Source: Okapia johnstoni
Taxonomy: Eukaryota; Chordata; Mammalia; Artiodactyla; Giraffidae
DNA: 64,000 bases
Direction of reading: 5' to 3'
NCBI GenBank assembly: GCA_024291935.2
Contig: JAGTYA010000026.1
Span: 5,932,001-5,996,000, forward strand
The notes under the pieces: model-generated
What the model saw: only the letters and a program-made list of their open reading frames with translations
Database searches by the model: none
Told to the model about the DNA's origin: nothing
Position numbers and translations under genes: made by a program
Shown here: piece by piece, positions 1-12,489 of the stretch
Position numbering within the stretch: position 1 is the first letter of the stretch
Layout of the letters: every line of letters begins with the position of its first letter

Positions 1-1850
1 TCTGTCACCCCCTTCTCCTCCTGCCCTCAGTCTTTTCCAGCATCAGTTGCTGTTTGGTCACTCAGCTGTGTCTGACTCTTTGTGACCCCGTGGACTGCAG
101 ACCAATAGGCTCCTCTGTCCATGGAATTCTCCAGGCAAGAATACTGGAGGTTGCCATTTCCTCCTCCAGGGGATCTTTGGGACCCAGGGATTCAATCCGT
201 GTCTGTGTCCTGCATTGGCAGGCAGATTCTTTACCCACTGAGCCACCTGGGAAGCCCTGCATGAGGGTCTTTTCCAATGAGTTGGCTCTTCACATCAGGT
301 GGCCAAAGTACTGGAGCTTCAGCTTCAACATCAGTCCTTCCAATGCACATTCAAGGTTGATTTCCTTTAGGAGTGACTGGTTTGATCTCCTTGCTGTGCA
401 AGGGACTCTCAACAGTCTTCTCCAGCACCACAGTTCAAAAGCATCAATTCTTCAGTACTCAGCCTTCTTTATGGTCCAACTCTTACATCTGTGCATGACT
501 ACTGGAAAAACCATAGCTTTGAACAGACATTTGTCAGCAAAGTGATGTCTCTGCTTTTTAATACCCTAGGTTTGTCATAATTTGCCTTTCAAGGAGCAAG
601 CATCTTTTAATTTCATGGTTGCAGTCACCGTCTGCACTGATTTTGGAGCCCAAGAAAATAAAATCTGTCACTGTTTCCGTTTTTCCCCCAAGTCACTGTT
701 TCCATTTTTTCCATTTTCCATGAAGTGATGGGACCAGATGCCATGATTTTCATTTTTTGAATGTTGAGTTTTAAGCCAGTTTTTTCATTCTCCTGTTTCA
801 CCTTTATCAAGAAGCTCTTTAATTTCTCTTTGCTTTGCCATAAGAGTGGTGTCATCTGCGTATTTGAGGTCATTGATAGTTCCCTTGGCAATCTTGATTC
901 CCACTTGTGATTCATCCAGACTTGCATTTTGCATGATGTACTCTGCATATAAGTTAAATAAGCAGAGTGACAGCATACAGCCTTGACATACTCTTTCCAG
1001 TTGAACCAGTCCAGCGTTTCACATCTGGTTCTAACTGTTGCTTCTTGACCTGCATACAGGTTTCTCAGGAGGCAGGTAAGGTGATCTGGTACTCCCATCT
1101 CTTTAAGAATTTTCCAGTTTGTTGTGGTCCACACAGTCAAAGGCTTTAGCACAGTCAATGAAGCAAATGTTTTTCTGGAATTCTCTTGCTTTTTCTATGA
1201 TCCAACGGATGTTGACAATTTAATTTCTGGTTCCTCTGCCTTTTCTAAATTCAGTTTGTACATCTGGAAGTTCTCAGTTTATGTACTGTTGAAGCCTAGC
1301 TTGAAGGATTTTGAGCATTATCTTGCTAGCATGTGAAATGAGCACAACAGTATGGTAGTTTGAACATTCTTTGGCACTGCTCTTCTTTGGGTCTGAAATG
1401 AAAACTGACCTTTTCCAGTCCTGTGGCCACTGCTGAGTTTTCCAAATTCACTAGCATATTGAGAGCAGTTTTAAGGGCATCATCTTTTTGGATCTGAAAT
1501 AGCTCAGCTGGAATTCCACCACCTTCATTAGCTTTGTTCATAGTAAGGCCCACTTGACTTCACACTCCAGGATGTCTGGCTCTAGGTAAGTGACCACACC
1601 ATCGTGGTTAACCAAGTCATTAAGACCTTTTTTGTACAGTTCTTCTGTGTATTCTTGCCACCTCTTCTTAATCTCTTCTGCTTCTGTTAGGTCCTTAATG
1701 CTTCTGTCCTTTATTGTGCATATCTTTGCATGAAATGTTCTCCTGGTATCTTTAATTTTCATGAAGAGAGCTCTAGTTTTTCCCATTCTATTGTTTTCCT
1801 CTATTTCTTTGCATTGTTCACTTAAGGCAGAAGGCATCTCACCTTGCTAT
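1..1850 (-). repeat. BovB LINE fragment, antisense
   Basis: Minus-strand reading gives BovB reverse transcriptase pieces: CLFNLYAEYIMQN and the catalytic YADD box at 862-851 (KYADDTTLM). Frames are broken by stops and shifts, so it is dead. It is truncated by the left window edge and interrupted by a SINE at about 53-267. Confidence 0.9.
53..267 (-). repeat. Bov-tA/Bov-A2 SINE in BovB
   Basis: The antisense ruminant SINE core TCCAGGCAAGAATACTGGAG and the tail GAGCCACCTGGGAAGCCC are present. It splits the BovB between CCAGCATCAG and GGGTCTTTTCC. Confidence 0.9.
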
Positions 1851-2271
1851 TCTTTAGAACTCTGCATTCAACTGGGTATATCTTTCCCTTTCTCCTTTGC
1901 CTGACATCTTAGCAATATTGAACTTTCCAATCTATAAACATGATACATCTCTCCAAATACTGTTTAATTTCTCTTGGTAATGTTTTAGTTCTCAGCAAAG
2001 ATCTTTTATTTTTTATGTTAAATCTATCCCTATGTGTTTCATGTTTTTTGATGCTATTACAAACAGAACTATTTTAAATAGTGTGTAAAAGCTGAGATTT
2101 AAGAACAGGGCTGGCTGACTCTAAAGCTTTTGTTTTTAATCACTATATATATGCCTATTTAGAGTGAACGAAATTCTATGAATATTATATGTAGAAAGAC
2201 ATTCAGTATATAGGTATAGACAGTTTTCATTTGGAAAAGAACACCATCAAACAAATAGCTGCTGTTTAAAG

Positions 2272-2463
2272 CAGGAGTCCCCAACCTCAAGGATCTAATG
2301 TCTGATGATCTGAGATGGTGCTGATACAACAATAAGAGAAATAAAGTACATAATAAATGTAATGCACTTGAATCATCCTGAAACCATCTCCTTACCCCTG
2401 GTCCATGGAAAAACTGTCTTTCATGAAACCAGTCCCTGGTGCCAAAAAGGTTGGGGACCACTG
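2272..2463. mobile_element. hAT-type nonautonomous DNA transposon
   Basis: The ends are inverted (CAGGAGTCCCCAACCT and AGGTTGGGGACCACTG). It is flanked by 8-bp target duplications, GTTTAAAG at 2264-2271 and ATTTAAAG at 2464-2471, with one mismatch. An 8-bp duplication is the hAT signature. A relative lies at 48630-48815. Confidence 0.85.
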
Positions 2464-2664
2464 ATTTAAAGGACATTTTTAGATAATATTCCAATTCTTC
2501 AGGAATATCCACAGTGATATTCATGTATCAGTAGAGTATTAGAAGAAAATGAGATTTAGGAAATCATTACATTAGTTCTATCATTCCATAGCCAACTGTG
2601 CAAAATGGCATTATAATAGTGAATCTGAATGATTTGTACAGTATGGTGTCAAGCCTAAAAATAC

Positions 2665-3035
2665 AACTTACACAGTATCTTATTCCATTTGGGCTACTAT
2701 AACAAAATACCACAGACTGAATGGCTTATAAACAACAGAAATTTATTTCTCACAGTTCTGGAGTCTGGAAGTCCAAGATCACAGTGCCAGAATGGCCAGG
2801 TTCTGGGCTCTCTTTTTTGGATTGCAGACTTCTCATTGTATTCTTATATGGCAGAAGAACCTTGGCAAATCTATCAAGTCTTTTTTCTAAGTGCACTAAT
2901 CCCATTCCTGAGGGCTCCCCTCTCATGACTTAAGCTACTCCCGTAGGTCCCATCTCCTAATACCATCACATTGGCCATTAAGATTTCAACAAATGAACTT
3001 AAGGGGGACACAAACATTCAAACCATAGCACACAC
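2665..3035 (-). repeat. MaLR-like (MLT1-type) LTR, antisense
   Basis: GGGCTACTATAACAAAATAC and AACAGAAATTTATTTCTCAC are reverse complements of the MLT1-type LTR end seen on the plus strand at about 18690-19110. The family name is from memory. Confidence 0.6.
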
Positions 3036-3159
3036 ATAATGACTGAATTTATTTTAAACTAGAAGTTTTTCCCTAAAAATATGGGAAAAGTTCAGAAAAA
3101 AAGAAAGAATGGATAGTAAACACATAAAAAGTTTCAAAAAATATATAAATTAAAACTAT

Positions 3160-3325
3160 AGGGATTTCTCTGATGGTCCAGTAGCTAAGACCCTGCGCTT
3201 CCAACGCAGGGGGCCTGTGTTCGATCCCTGGTCAGGGAACTACATCCCACATGCCCCAACTAAAAGATCCTACATGCCTCAACTAAGATGTGGCACAGCC
3301 AAATAAATATCTTACAAAAACTATA
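3160..3325 (+). repeat. CHR-type tRNA-Glu SINE
   Basis: It has the cetartiodactyl SINE motifs GATTTCTCTGATGGTCCAG, TTCGATCCCTGGTCAGGGA and GCACAGCCAAATAAAT. The tRNA-like B box is present, but it is not a tRNA gene. Confidence 0.85.
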
Positions 3326-3417
3326 CTTGTTCATTAACTAGTAAACTGGCTAAAATAGTTTTAAGTCATTGAAATTCCTAATGCTAGCAAAGTACAGGAA
3401 GTTAACATCTCATATTG

Positions 3418-3615
3418 CTGTTGTTTAGTTGCTAAGTCATGTCAGACTCTTTTGTGACCCTATGAACTGTAGCCCACCAAGCTCCTCCGTCCATGGTATT
3501 TCACAGGCAAGAATACTGGAGTGGGTTGCCAATTCCCTCTCTAGGAAATCTTCCCAACCCCAGGATCAAATCCACGTCTCCTGCATTACAGGCAGATTCT
3601 TTACTACTGAGATAA
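3418..3615 (-). repeat. Bov-tA SINE
   Basis: The antisense core CAGGCAAGAATACTGGAGTG and the tRNA-like 3' part TGCATTACAGGCAGATTCTT are present. Confidence 0.88.
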
Positions 3616-3794
3616 CTATCTCATTTACATATGCTGTTACATGATGCAACCCTTTTAAAAGCCATTTCAAGAGCCATAAAAATATAGACTTTGATCAAGT
3701 TAAATCTACTTTGGGAAATTAATCCTAAATTTTTCAATTAAGCAAAAAGCTGTATGCATTAAAATACATATCCAAGAGACATTAAAATTAATTA

Positions 3795-3950
3795 TCACTT
3801 ATTGAAAACTATGTACTCAGAATAATCACTATGCTACATGCATTATATGTATTATCTCATGTAATCCTCAAAACAGCTTTATGAGGTAGGTACTTTCAAA
3901 GATCAAATAATTTGTTCAAGGACATACAGTATCAGTTCTTAATCACTACA
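3795..3950. repeat. MIR/L2-like ancient repeat
   Basis: The diverged motif TGTATTATCTCATGTAATCC is followed by TTTATGAGGTAGGTACT, typical of old mammalian SINE/LINE2 copies. Confidence 0.5.
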
Positions 3951-5019
3951 ATATACAGATATTCATAGTAATGGTAAAAAAAGAAAGAACAAGTCTAAAA
4001 GCTTAAAAGTATAAAATGGTTAATTAATTTATGATTTATCTTCTTATGGACAACTTATCTATTAAAAATAATTACTAGAAGACTGTCATAACATGAAAAA
4101 TGCTTACATGTTAAGTGGAAAAAAGCAGTAGACACAATTGTGTATGTACTGTGATGACAGCTATATTAAAAATTCATGCAGTAGAAGTTTATGAGAAGTT
4201 TTTACCTTCTCCCTATTTTCCCCTAATTTTCTAAAATGGGCTACATTGCTCTGTAACAAAAAGTTCCATTTAAAAATAATTTTTCTGATGATGGCAAAAG
4301 TTAAGATTTGGTTGTTTATCATTGTTATTTCCCAAGAGATTCAGCAAACCAGTAACTATTTGGTTTTCTTGCCTTTAACCAGGGAACAAAGAAGTAATAC
4401 CAAACCTTTTAAAGAAATGAGGTGAATTAAGCCAAAAGATGAAAAGTTCTTTGGTTGGCTCTGTGGCTTGTTGTCATTAGTTAAATTGGCTAATTATTTC
4501 CACATTGGGAAACCATTCCAGACATGCTTTAGAGAAGGAAATAGAAAGTAGGACATTTTAACGGAGAATCAGCAAACTTTCAGAAATAGTGTCAAATCTT
4601 CATTAACTCCCTCCAAAAGCAGAGATGAGGCGCTGTCACTGCATATCCAGTTGGCTCACCAGCAAGCAAACCAGTCAACAAGGATGTGGTCACTCAAGTC
4701 CCTAACAAAGGAATATGCACCTGAGCCTCACACTACTCCAAACAAAAAGATGAAGACTGAAAAAGGCAGGAGGAAAACACGATCATTCTTCCAAGGTACA
4801 TGTGCCTCTCTACATAACCTCGACAGCTCAACCACCAAATACAACCCAAGCTATAGACTTCTTCAAGTGTATGAGAATGAAGTGAGAAGTTGTCAAAGGA
4901 AAAGAGAGATTAATATCTACTCATTTGTTGAGCGTAAATAAAGAGTTGATTATCTGACAAGCTAATATAGTAGTCAAACTTCTAGCAAAACAGTATACTG
5001 TAGAGTAGACCAAAATACT
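3951..5019. other. Intronic stretch with an unassigned 96-codon ORF
   Basis: AT-rich TOP6BL intron. A plus-strand ORF at 4651-4941 is lysine- and arginine-rich (KKMKTEKGRRKTRSFFQG) and matches no family I recognise. Neighbouring frames also look partly protein-like, which could mean a decayed retrocopy. No poly(A) tail or target duplication was seen. Confidence 0.3.
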
Positions 5020-5345
5020 ATGGAACAGTGCCTAAGACAAAGCCTCTGGACCCAGTCTGTCCAGGCTCATATATCCCACTCAATCACTTACTAGATGTGT
5101 GACTTTGAACAGGTCTTGAAATTTTTGCTATCAGTGTTATATTACCACTATCAAGAAAAAGAGAAGGCAAAAAAAAAAGCCAAGATAAGAACCCCAAAGA
5201 GATGAGTACAAATATTTTTAAAACATAAAGGAATACTATAAATAACTTAATATCAATTAATTTGAAAATTAAGATGAAATACCTAATACATAGCAGGTGC
5301 TCAATAAATATGTACTGGATGAATGAATGAATAATGAATGAAAAG
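5020..5345. repeat. MIR-like ancient repeat
   Basis: The motifs CACTTACTAGATGTGTGACTT and ATAGCAGGTGCTCAATAAAT are those of MIR, in diverged form. Confidence 0.5.
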
Positions 5346-5394
5346 AATAAAATATATGTGTGCAAGCAGGCATTTTTTAAAAGAAATATATATA

Positions 5395-5721
5395 CAGTTG
5401 ATCCTTGAACAACATGCATTTGAACTGTGTGGGCCCACTTATACGCTAATATTTTTTTCAATAACTATAGTACCTGCATTTTCATTTTACAGGTCTTTAC
5501 TTAAGTGTGGGGAAAAGTCTGCATCTGATTAGTGACTGCAATACGTGGAATCAAAAGAACTAGGGTTTGAGTCCTAATTCTATCTAAACTGTTTCAGCTT
5601 CCTGTCCTTGGATGAGTCATTTATCAATTCATCTGTTTTTGAAGCAGAGATAATAGTATGGAGATTTTCAACTGTGTTGGGGGTTGGCACCCCAAACTCC
5701 ACGTTGTTCAAGGATCAACTA
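5395..5721. mobile_element. Tigger/MER2-like DNA transposon with TA duplication
   Basis: The inverted ends CAGTTGATCCTTGAACAAC and GTTGTTCAAGGATCAACT are nearly perfect. TA dinucleotides flank both sides (5393-5394 and 5722-5723). The length (327 bp) and the termini fit a MER2-type nonautonomous Tigger. Confidence 0.75.
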
Positions 5722-5834
5722 TACCTCCAAAACTGACTCTGGGAGAAAATAGAAAACTTAACATGAAAACAAGTTGGTTATCAAAAAGAATTCATTCTTC
5801 ACCTCTCCCCACCCCCAAAATACCAGGTTCAAAT

Positions 5835-6634
5835 TTTTTTTTACAGGGTAGTTTTACCAAATTTTCAGAAAACAGATACAAAAGGCTTGAGAACAGAAAT
5901 GGATAAACCTATCCAACTCATTTTACAAAGCTAGTATAATCTTGATGCCAAAACAGGACAAGGACAGTATAAACCAATCTCACCAGGAATACAAATACAA
6001 AAGCTAAATCCAGGACATGTAATAATTATATGACAAAATTGTTATACAACCCACAAGACTTTTTTATCAGAAAGTCTATCATCATAATTCATCATAATTG
6101 GTAGATTAAAGATTTAAAATACCATATCATAATCCCAAAAGATGTAGAAAAAGCACTTTAAAAATACAATGCTCATTTCTAACAAACACTATTGACAAAT
6201 TAAGAATAGAACACAAATTCCTTAACCTGACAAGGAGCAAATACCAAGAAACTATATAAAATCATACTTAATAATAGAATTTTAAGTAATGTCATTAAAG
6301 AAAGGCAAGACACAGATGCCTAATATCACCTGTGCTCTTCTACTCAGTACTAACATTGTTCTATCTAATGCAATAAGACAAGGAAAAGAAATGTCATACA
6401 AGAAGTTAAAATGAAAAAGAAAAAACGATAAGAATTTAGAGACGCATTGATTGTCCTTATAGAAGATCCAAGAGAACCTACAGATAAATTATCAAGATTT
6501 GTAACAACTGAAGTCAGAAATACTGAAAAACTGAATACCACTCACAATAGCAACAAAAACTATGAGACATTAGCAATAAATACAACAAAAGATGTCTAGG
6601 ACTTATGAAAAGAATTACAAAGCATTAACATAAA
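5835..6634 (+). repeat. L1 ORF2 fragment, decayed
   Basis: A broken plus-strand frame resembles L1 ORF2 (ILMPKTGQGQYKPISPG region), with many stops. It is AT-rich and A-rich like L1 sense strand. Confidence 0.65.
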
Positions 6635-6845
6635 AGTGAAAGTGTTAGTCGCTCAGTCATGTCCCACTCTCTGTGACCCCATGGACTGTAGCCCGCCAGG
6701 CTCCTCTGTCCGTGGAATTCTCCAGGCAAGAATACTGAAGTGGGTAGCCATTACCTTCTCTAGGGGATCTTCCCCACCCAGGGATCAAACCCATGTCTCC
6801 TGAACTGCAAGCAAATTCTTTACTGTCTGAGCCACCAGGGAAGTT
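6635..6845 (-). repeat. Bov-tA SINE
   Basis: AGTGAAAGTGTTAGTCGCTC leads into the antisense core CTCCAGGCAAGAATACTGAA and ends in GAGCCACCAGGGAAG. It is inserted in L1-like sequence. Confidence 0.9.
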
Positions 6846-7235
6846 AACATACTAAATAGGAGTGACGTCCGCAAGATGGCAGAAGAGTATGGCTCTCACT
6901 CCTGCCTGGAGATACCAAACTTAACAATAGTATCAAATTGCCTTTTTGAGAACTCTAGAAACCAATTAAGAGGTTGCAGCACACCAGGCAAAACAGAAAG
7001 GAGCCACCCTACAGCAGGATCCAGGCTAAAGAAGCACCTTCTATTGTAGACATCCTAACCTCACAGCGGAAGAAAAGGAGCTATGACACTGGCTCTTAAA
7101 GCTCCTCCCAGGAGGTGGTACACATTACTGCCACTCACATTTCACTGGCCCAAGCAAGTTACACAGCCCAGCTTTATATCAATGGGGCAAGAAGTATAAT
7201 TCTCTCATAGGGAGAGCAGAAAAATATTTTAAGCA
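6846..7235 (+). repeat. Possible L1 5' region fragment
   Basis: GACGTCCGCAAGATGGCAGAAGAG resembles the start of artiodactyl L1 elements. It is diverged and no frame is kept. Confidence 0.35.
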
Positions 7236-7465
7236 AATAATAACATCTAGCAAAATGGCCTCTGGAATCAGGTAGGCTTTGGCTTTACTAGCTAGGTGCT
7301 CTTGGGAAAGTCCCTTATTCTCCTTTCGAACCTATATACTGGAGATGATAGCGCCTACCTCCCAATTGTGACAAAGTCAAATAACATATTTTTTAAAAAA
7401 GAAGATCTAAATAAGTGATAAGGTATACCAACTCAGAAACACTTAGTATTACAAAAATGCTAACT
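7236..7465 (+). repeat. MIR-like ancient repeat
   Basis: CTGGAATCAGGTAGGCTTTG followed by CTAGGTGCTCTTGGGAAAGT and a pyrimidine-rich stretch fits a MIR core. Confidence 0.5.
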
Positions 7466-7504
7466 GCTACCAAATTAACCTAAAAATTCAGAGTATGTGT
7501 GTGT

Positions 7505-7715
7505 GTGCTAAGTCACTTCAGTCATGTCTGACTCTGCGACCCCATGGACTGTAGCCCACCAGGCCTGTCCATGGGATTCTCCAGGAAAGAAAACTGGAAT
7601 GGGCTGCCATGCCCTCCTCCATGGGATCTTCCCGATCCAGTCCTTGAACCCGCATCTCTTATTCTCCTGCACTGGCAGGGGGTTCTTTACCACTAGCACC
7701 ACCTGGGAAGCCCTG
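7505..7715 (-). repeat. Bov-tA SINE
   Basis: GCTAAGTCACTTCAGTCATG, the antisense core, and the end CACCTGGGAAGCCC are present. Confidence 0.9.
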
Positions 7716-7839
7716 AAATTCAGAATAATAACAATCAAGATCACAAAAAGATTTTTCATAAAACTTAATTAATTTTTAAGTTCACAGGCAAGATAATGGT
7801 TTTAAAAAACAAAAACAATTCTGGAAAAGAACAAGAACA

Positions 7840-7995
7840 GTGCTCTGTGACAACCTAGAGGGACAAGATGGGGAGGGCGTGGGAGGGAGGTTCAAGACAG
7901 AGGAGACATGTATACTCATGCTGATTCACATAGTGTATAGCAGAAACCAACTCAACACTGTAAAGCAATTATCCTCCAATTAAAAATTTTAAAAA
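7840..7995 (+). repeat. L1 3' end fragment
   Basis: A G-rich stretch GGGAGGGCGTGGGAGGGAGG is followed by CTGTAAAGCAATTATCCTCC, the bovine L1 3' UTR signature also seen at 35160-35450. Confidence 0.7.
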
Positions 7996-8379
7996 AGAAT
8001 ATTAGTAAAAAAAGAACAAGGAGGGGGCATTTGCTCTACCATAGAACAAGACTAATTCTAAAGCTTTAGGAAATAAGGATTCTATGATACTGGCTTAGGG
8101 ACAGACATAAACACTAGAGCACCCAGAAACAAATCCAAGCATATACAGAGCCGTGGTTTATGACAGAGAAATAACACAAACTGCTGGGGAAAGGAAAAGA
8201 TTTAAATTAGATTCCTAACTTGCATCATAAATAAACTCCAGATTAATCATCATAATAATAATAAACTACAATTTTTAAACTTTGGAACTATTTAAAAGAA
8301 TAGTTTTAAATAGTTCATGACTTCAGTGTAAAAAACAATAGTCTCAAATCAATGATTACAGCTTCCACTTTAAAAAACT

Positions 8380-9290
8380 AGCAGCAGAAAAGCAAAAGAA
8401 ATCCAAAACAAGCAGAAGAAAGGAAAGAATAAAAGATCAGAGCGAAAATCAGTGAAGTAGAGCACAACAGAAAGAATATGGTTCTAGCCAGACTGGCTAA
8501 GGAAAGAGAAAGTGAGGAAGAGAGAGAACAAACATAAAATACGAACACCAGGAATAAGAGAAGTGATATTCTACAAGCGTTAGAAGGATAGAAGGATAAT
8601 AAGGGTATATCATGAACAATTTTATGCCAACAAATATAACAACTTAAGATGACATGAACAAACTCCTTGAAAGGTACACACTACCCACACTGACTCAAAA
8701 TGAATAAATAAATAACCTCCACAGACCTGGAATTATCTAAGAAATTGAATTTGTAGTTAAAATATTTCCCACAAAGGAAAAACCAAGCTCAGATAGCTTC
8801 ATCTGATGAACTGCACCAAATATTTAAGGAAGAAATAATACCTTCCACACAAATTCTTCTAGACAATTGAAGACCAGAGAAAAAATCTCAACTGACTCCA
8901 TGAAGTCAGTATTACTCTGATACCAAAATAAGACAAAGTCATTACAAGAAGATTACAAGTATCTCTTATGAACACAGATGGAAAATATTATTTTAAAAAT
9001 GTCAGCAAATCAAATCCAACAGTACATAAAAAGGATACATAATGCATCATGGCCAACTGGGATGTATCCCAGAAACACAAAGTTGGTTTAACATTTGAAA
9101 ATCAACGTAATTCACCATATTAACACTCTAGAAGAAAAATCATATGATCTTCTCAATAAATGCATAAAAGTATTTGATAAAGGCCCACATCCATTCCTAA
9201 TAAAAAATCAACAAGCTAGGACTAAAAGAGAACTTCCTCAAGCCAAAAAAGGGCATATTTAAATATTAAAGAAACAAGATAAATTCATTT
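8380..9290 (+). repeat. L1 ORF2 fragment, decayed
   Basis: A long A-rich plus strand contains ORF2-like pieces such as AAAAACCAAGCTCAGATAGC and CATCATGGCCAACTGGGATG. It is broken by stops throughout. Confidence 0.65.
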
Positions 9291-10576
9291 ATTCTAACTT
9301 CTTTTGATCTTCAATCAATCTTCTCTTTATAAAATCTTGCCATGTGTTATGCAAATTTAGCATCAAGAGACTACTTAGAATGTATCAAAAACTTGCAGAT
9401 TAAGTGTGGACTCATAGGATAAACAATGACCTAAGGCCACAAACCCTTCCCTGACTTCTAAACTTACTATCAGAGACTGAGGTAAGTCGCAGTTTCCTCA
9501 TCTCTAAAATAGAAATGGTGACAACTTATGTCTGACCTGTCTCTCGAGAATGAGGTCATGTCTACAGAACACATATGTGGGAGAAAAAGTGTTAGGTAAG
9601 TAGTGAGATTTAGAGCTGTTGACCTTGGAAGATACAAAATTATAATAGACTTTAAATTTTTGAATTTGAGAATCTTGGATTTTAAAAATATATATTGAGC
9701 CAGACATTCAAGAGTTCACCACTGTGAGTTTCTCACTCAACATTGAGCAAGCCTGGACACATCAGTCTCTCTAATGTATGAAAAGCACAACTCCTCACCT
9801 CCATTCCCAACAAATTAACAAAAGAGACAAAACTGAAGTCTTCTCCCTGATGCCCAAATGGTGGAACACAGGAAAGAGGCAAAAGCTGAACTATCATAAC
9901 CATATAAGCATACATCAACAGCAAAGTCATCTTCCCTGCTTTCAAGGGCTGGTATTCCTATCTAGTCTTTTGAAGGGAAAAAAAAAAAAAAGCTGTAAAT
10001 TTTCTTATTTGGGAAAATACATGAACATTTTTAAAAATAACTGGCCAAACTATATTTTAGCAAAGAGTTAAATTATGTCAATAAACATGAGTGATGAAAT
10101 ATTTAAAATAAGATTAAAAAACAAGTAAAAATAATATGCTTAGAAGAGACAAAGAGTGAAATAAAGGCCTTTTAATATGGCTTTTTTCATATTCCTCCAT
10201 CTCATCACTTTCTTCTACCTTTCTTTTCCTTCTTTTCTTCACTAAGGATATGTTAGCTTCTAGATCTGGGCAAGAATGAGTTAAAACTACCATGTTTCAC
10301 AAAATAGATATTTATGATAGAATTAGTTCTACATACATGGATTAGTATATTCATAAATGAATATGTAAATGATTTCTATATAAATGGATAACTATGAAGA
10401 ATAGTAGTACATATATTGATATGAAAGGATATGAATTTTTAAACACATAAGAATTTATCTTAATGAGCACCATCCTTCAAAGTACAGAAGATTATTCTAA
10501 TTGACAGAGAACCTCAAATAGAGTCTGAGGTGTTTCATTTTAATAAGCAATTGGAAGTCATTAAGAGAGGAACATA
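9291..10576. other. AT-rich intron, nothing assigned
   Basis: No gene, exon or named repeat recognised. A 16-base A-run lies near 9978. Two short opposed ORFs (9733-9945 minus and 9778-10071 plus) overlap each other and match nothing I know. Confidence 0.5.
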
Positions 10577-10795
10577 GGGCTTCCCTGATGGCTCAGCAGT
10601 AAAGAATCTGCCTACAATGCAGAGGACACAAGAGATGTGGGTTAGATCCCTAGGTCAGGAAGATCCCCTGGAAAAGGAAATGGCCACCCACTCCAGTATT
10701 CTTTCCTGAAAAATCCCATGGACAGAGGAGCCTGGCAAGCTACAGTCCAAAGGATCGCAAAGAGTCAGACATGACTGAGCAACTGGGCACAGAAC
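10577..10795 (+). repeat. Bov-A2 SINE
   Basis: It runs from GGGCTTCCCTGATGGCTCAG to GAGTCAGACATGACTGAGCAACTG, a full sense copy. Confidence 0.92.
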
Positions 10796-11464
10796 AGCAC
10801 AAGGGAGGGACATAAAGCTATGTTTAAATTAATATATAATTTAATAAATAAAGCAGAATTAACCAAAAATTCAATTATGTTAGATAATGGACAAAAGAAA
10901 AGGAGAAGCCTCCCTCTCCCCTCAAAAACAAAAAGCTGAAAATTTTAAGCCTGGAGAATCATAAAAATGTTAGTATCACTGGAGATACTAACATCAATGG
11001 AGATTACACAGGAAGAAAATGAACCCTGTTTTAGATACGCTGCACATGATATGTCAGAGGAACCCTCAAAGAGAATGATTTAATTGAAAATCAAAGCTGG
11101 AAACACATTAGAGACAGAGAAAAAATAAGTTTCATCAACACAGAAATGACAGTTAAAGCCTTAAAAGTAGAAGATAGCTGAAGTAAACATAGAATAATGA
11201 TGAAGAATAATAAAGGGAAGAAAGGCATAATGGTGACTGAACTTTAGGGAATATCCTGTGTTACTAAAGAAGCACTACATAGTACTTATCACACAATGTT
11301 TTATTTTCACACTGTATTTTATTATAATGCCCTTGTGGCAAGGCAGAGGTTCAATAAAGGTCTACTGGACAAAAGTACAAATCATTAGGGACAGAGAAGA
11401 AAGAAAATTTTAAAAGAACATAAACCATTAGAGAGGTAGGAAACCAGGGAAATTATCTTGGTCA
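10796..11464. other. Intron, nothing assigned
   Basis: AT-rich sequence with no exon-like open segment and no clear repeat. Confidence 0.5.
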
Positions 11465-11615
11465 CTGTTTATTGTTATTGCTGTTGTTCAGTCACTAAGT
11501 TGTGTCCGATTCTTTGCAACCCCATGGACTGCAGCACATCAGGCTCCTCTGTCTTCCACTGTCTCCTGGAGCTTGCCCAGATTCATGTCCATTGAGTCAG
11601 TGATGATATCTAATC
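11465..11615 (-). repeat. BovB 3' end
   Basis: GTTGTTCAGTCACTAAGTTG and CATGTCCATTGAGTCAGTGA match the antisense BovB tail also seen at 19125. Confidence 0.8.
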
Positions 11616-12137
11616 ATCTCATTTGTTGTTTATTAATCCAGCATAAAGAGAAATTATGAGCCTGTTTGTATAGGAATTGATCCGAAGTATTCAAGAGCCA
11701 GAGAAAAAGTTCCCCTAGAGAAAGGGGAGACTTTATTTTGGACACTGAGAGAAATCAACTGAGCAATGAAAAGGATTTAATAGCTAACAAATTGAATTCA
11801 GAGGCATACTATTAATTTTTACAGGTATGTGATTCTTTATCACCAGGAAATTTGATGGTTAATGCATCAGCCACCAGAGACATACGATGAAGTTAATTAA
11901 TAGTGAAAAGATTTTCGAAAGGACCAATTTAAAGCAGTTTTCTAATGTTATAGGAATGCTAAACAACAATAGTAATAAAGGCATAATTAACGGTACATAA
12001 ACCAGGGAGCTAAGGCATTCAAATCTTAATCTTGGACAGTTTCCTTTGTGAGCTTCAGTGAGTTATTTTTGTTACTAATTAGTAAGTATAAATAGCATTA
12101 TCGAGTGGAAGCTAATATTATGAGCCCTAAGAGATGG

Positions 12138-12216
12138 ACAGGGAGGCCTGGCGTGCTGCGATTCACGGTGTCGCAAAGAGTCGGACATGACTGAGCGACT
12201 GAACTGAACTGAAGAG
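12138..12216 (+). repeat. BovB/Bov-tA 3' tail
   Basis: CAGGGAGGCCTGGCGTGCTG through GACTGAGCGACTGAACTGAA, the common BovB-derived tail. Confidence 0.8.
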
Positions 12217-12489
12217 CTGGAGAGAAGACAGGCTAAAGTTGGCCACTAAATGCGATTGAAGGTGAGCAAATGACTCAACTTTTATTGTGTACTTGATGTG
12301 CAGTACTTCCTCTTTATACAAAATGTTAGCCACCTCAACTTTATCACAAGGATATGAAAATAGCTTAAATAAATATGCACAAAATTTGTTAAAATGACAA
12401 GTTAAATCAAAAAGACACAAATTGTCTCAAGTTTGTATTAGCATAATAAATAGAAGGTTATTCCATAACTCCATAAACTATACTCAACA

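Noticed and set aside
1..1850. Reverse transcriptase with YADD box as a live BovB
   Set aside because: The frame is broken by stops and shifts, it is truncated by the window edge, and a SINE is inserted in it.
3160..3325. tRNA gene
   Set aside because: The tRNA-like B box belongs to a CHR SINE. The rest of the sequence does not fold as a tRNA, and many similar copies exist in the window.
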